Shown here: positions 36,180 through 38,287 of the stretch, piece after piece
Numbering within the stretch: the first letter of the stretch is position 1
Layout of the letters: every line of letters begins with the position of its first letter
Assembly (NCBI GenBank): GCA_024681495.1
Contig: JAILAS010000136.1
Location: 1 to 38,287, forward strand
Length of the DNA: 38,287 nucleotides
Direction of reading: 5' to 3'
Source of the DNA: Eubacterium sp.
GTDB lineage: Bacteria; Bacillota; Clostridia; Lachnospirales; Lachnospiraceae
Notes under the pieces: generated by a model
The model's input: the letters and a program-made list of their open reading frames with translations, nothing else
What the model was told of the DNA's origin: nothing
Database searches by the model: none
Program-made: the position numbers and the translations under genes

Positions 36180-36191
36180 GGAAGGACAGCC

Positions 36192-37100
36192 ATGAAAAGT
36201 AAAGCAAAGACAGGTATCGTCGAAAGAATCGCAGGATGTATATTCACGGTCTGCGCAGTCATTGCCATCTTTGCAGTGTGTTCCATAACCATCTACATGG
36301 TAATCAAGGGCACTCCGGCATTTAACAGTGTCGGAGTGTTCGAGTTGTTATTTGAAACAACCTGGCAGCCCACTGCTGACGCCCCGTCCTACGGTATACT
36401 TTACATAATACTTTCTTCCATCGTCGGAACCGTAGCGAGCGTTCTGATAGGAGTACCCATAGGACTTCTGACGGCCGTCTTTTTAACCGAGATTTCTCAT
36501 AAGCGCGCGGCCGCTATCGTATCTCCCGCTGTGGAGCTTTTAGCGGCCATACCCTCCGTAATCTACGGCCTTTTGGGACTTATGATCCTAAACCCGGCCA
36601 TGTACCAGCTGGAGAAATTGATCTTCAAGGGTTCGGAAACGCACCAGTTTACCGGTGGTTCGAACATGCTCTCAGCTATACTCGTCCTGGCAATAATGAT
36701 TCTTCCGACAGTCGTAAACGTCAGCGCATCGTCCATCCGGGCGGTATCGAACGACCTTCGGGCCGCGTCACTGGCACTGGGCGCGAGCAAGATACAAACC
36801 ATCTTTAAAGTGACCATCCCCGCTGCAAAATCCGGCATACTGACCGGAGTCGTCCTCGGAATCGGAAGGGCCCTGGGCGAGGCAATGGCCATAAACATGG
36901 TGGCCGGCGGCTCTGTAAACATCCCGCTCCCCTTTAACTCTGTACGTTTTTTAACCACACAGCTGGTCAGCGAGATGGGATATGCGGAGGGCGTACACCG
37001 CCAGGTCCTCTTCTCAGTAGGGCTCGTTCTCTACATTTTTATCATGGTGGTAAACCTGGTACTGCTTAAGCTCAGAAAGGAGGCGGTAAGCAATGACTAG
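36192..37100 (+). CDS. pstC: phosphate ABC transporter permease PstC
   Basis: PSYGILYIILSSIVGTVASVLIGVPIGLLTAVFL, AAIPSVIYGLLGLMILNP, RAVSNDLRAASLALGASKIQTIFKVTIPAAKSGILTGVVLGIGRALGEAMAI. Confidence 0.95.
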   Translation: MKSKAKTGIVERIAGCIFTVCAVIAIFAVCSITIYMVIKGTPAFNSVGVFELLFETTWQPTADAPSYGILYIILSSIVGTVASVLIGVPIGLLTAVFLTEISHKRAAAIVSPAVELLAAIPSVIYGLLGLMILNPAMYQLEKLIFKGSETHQFTGGSNMLSAILVLAIMILPTVVNVSASSIRAVSNDLRAASLALGASKIQTIFKVTIPAAKSGILTGVVLGIGRALGEAMAINMVAGGSVNIPLPFNSVRFLTTQLVSEMGYAEGVHRQVLFSVGLVLYIFIMVVNLVLLKLRKEAVSND

Positions 37101-37980
37101 ACCAAACGCCCCGTCCCTCACCACGAGGAGACGACGCCCCACCGATGCGGCGCTGTACGCGCTAATCTACCTATGCGCCGCCTTCTCGGTAGCAATTCTG
37201 GCAATCATACTGGTTTACGTAATCGTGAAGGGCATCCACGTCGTAACACCTTCGTTTTTAACGTCGGTTACCTCGGTGCTAAACGGAACGGTCGGAATTG
37301 CCGGCAACATCGTTAACACGGTGATGATAATCCTATTGACAATGCTAATTGCAACCCCCATCGGAGTGGGTGCAGCCATATACCTGAACGAATACGCCAA
37401 GCCGGGAAGACTGGTAACTGTCATCGAATTTACCACGGAAACTCTTTCCGGAATCCCCTCCATCATATTCGGTCTTTTCGGAATGATGTTCTTCGGGCAG
37501 ACACTCGGAATGGGATACAGCCTTTTGACGGGAGCCCTCACCCTGATACTTATGGTCCTCCCCCTTATAACCAGGAACACCCAGGAGGCCCTTAAGACCG
37601 TGCCCGACAGCTACAGGCAGGGAGCCATCGGCCTCGGGGCCGGTAAATGGCACACCATCCGTACCATATTGCTGCCCTCCTCGATGCCGGGGATAATCAC
37701 GGGAGTAATACTGGCAATCGGTCGGATTGTCGGCGAATCAGCCGCACTGCTTTTCACTGCAGGAAGCGCGAAGATATTGCCGGCCTCCCTGTCGGGGCTT
37801 TTCCCGAAAATCTTTCAATCGGGCGGAACCCTGACGGTTCAGCTCTACCTCTCAGCCACGAGCGAGGGGGATTTCGATACGGCGTTTGGAATCGCCGTGG
37901 TACTGTTGGCGCTGGTGCTTGCCATAAATTTCGGAACGAAAAAACTGGCGGCCCGAATGGATGTAACGAGGAAAAAATAG
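37093..37980 (+). CDS. pstA: phosphate ABC transporter permease PstA
   Basis: IATPIGVGAAIYLNEYAKPGRL, LSGIPSIIFGLFGMMFFG, LGAGKWHTIRTILLPSSMPGIITGVILAIGRIVGESAALLFTAG. Confidence 0.95.
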   Translation: MTRPNAPSLTTRRRRPTDAALYALIYLCAAFSVAILAIILVYVIVKGIHVVTPSFLTSVTSVLNGTVGIAGNIVNTVMIILLTMLIATPIGVGAAIYLNEYAKPGRLVTVIEFTTETLSGIPSIIFGLFGMMFFGQTLGMGYSLLTGALTLILMVLPLITRNTQEALKTVPDSYRQGAIGLGAGKWHTIRTILLPSSMPGIITGVILAIGRIVGESAALLFTAGSAKILPASLSGLFPKIFQSGGTLTVQLYLSATSEGDFDTAFGIAVVLLALVLAINFGTKKLAARMDVTRKK

Positions 37981-38287
37981 ATGGAAAATAATTTAAAAAT
38001 CAGGGTGCGCGATCTGCACCTTCACTACGGAGAAAACCACGCCCTGAAGGGTGTGACAATGGATATAAAGCCCAATGCGGTAACGGCATTCATCGGCCCC
38101 TCGGGCTGCGGCAAGTCCACCTTTCTTAAAACGCTCAACCGAATGAACGACCTGGTGGAAAACGTCCGCATCGAGGGAACGATCGAACTGGACGGAGAGA
38201 ACATCTACGGTGCCGGAGTGGATACCACCGTGCTGAGAAAGCGGATCGGGATGGTCTTCCAGCAGCCCAATCCGTTCCCGATGAGCA
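37981..38287 (+). CDS. pstB: phosphate ABC transporter ATP-binding protein PstB (partial at window end)
   Basis: [66 protein letters not shown]...[15 protein letters not shown]; Walker A and Q-loop. Confidence 0.95.
   Translation, partial: MENNLKIRVRDLHLHYGENHALKGVTMDIKPNAVTAFIGPSGCGKSTFLKTLNRMNDLVENVRIEGTIELDGENIYGAGVDTTVLRKRIGMVFQQPNPFPMS

Overview
The window reads as a chromosomal segment of a Firmicute, probably Lachnospiraceae-like (inferred from protein sequence character; not tested). Recognisable content from left to right: a partial minus-strand hypothetical gene preceded by a 52-bp palindromic tandem array; a DeoR-type regulator convergent with a fructose PTS operon (fruK, EIIABC, HPr, EI); secA; a plus-strand operon of class-III aminotransferase, class II aldolase, TetR, FGGY kinase and GtrA; a minus-strand cluster of P-type ATPase, GGDEF-EAL protein, U32-like protein and a CbiE/CbiT-like protein with a degenerate SAM motif; a multi-hairpin intergenic region; SH3-NlpC/P60 hydrolase; CPBP protease, CvfB-like S1 protein and acyl-ACP thioesterase; an O-antigen-ligase-like membrane protein; tRNA-Gln(CTG); YigZ; a class A PBP; ligA; nrdR; and pstSCA plus partial pstB. 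The best candidates for undescribed biology are (i) the c-di-GMP/U32-like/CbiET-like operon, (ii) the five-hairpin region at 22752-22947, (iii) the 52-bp palindromic array, and (iv) the aminotransferase-aldolase-kinase-GtrA operon. All family calls come from reading the translated sequences; no database search was run.
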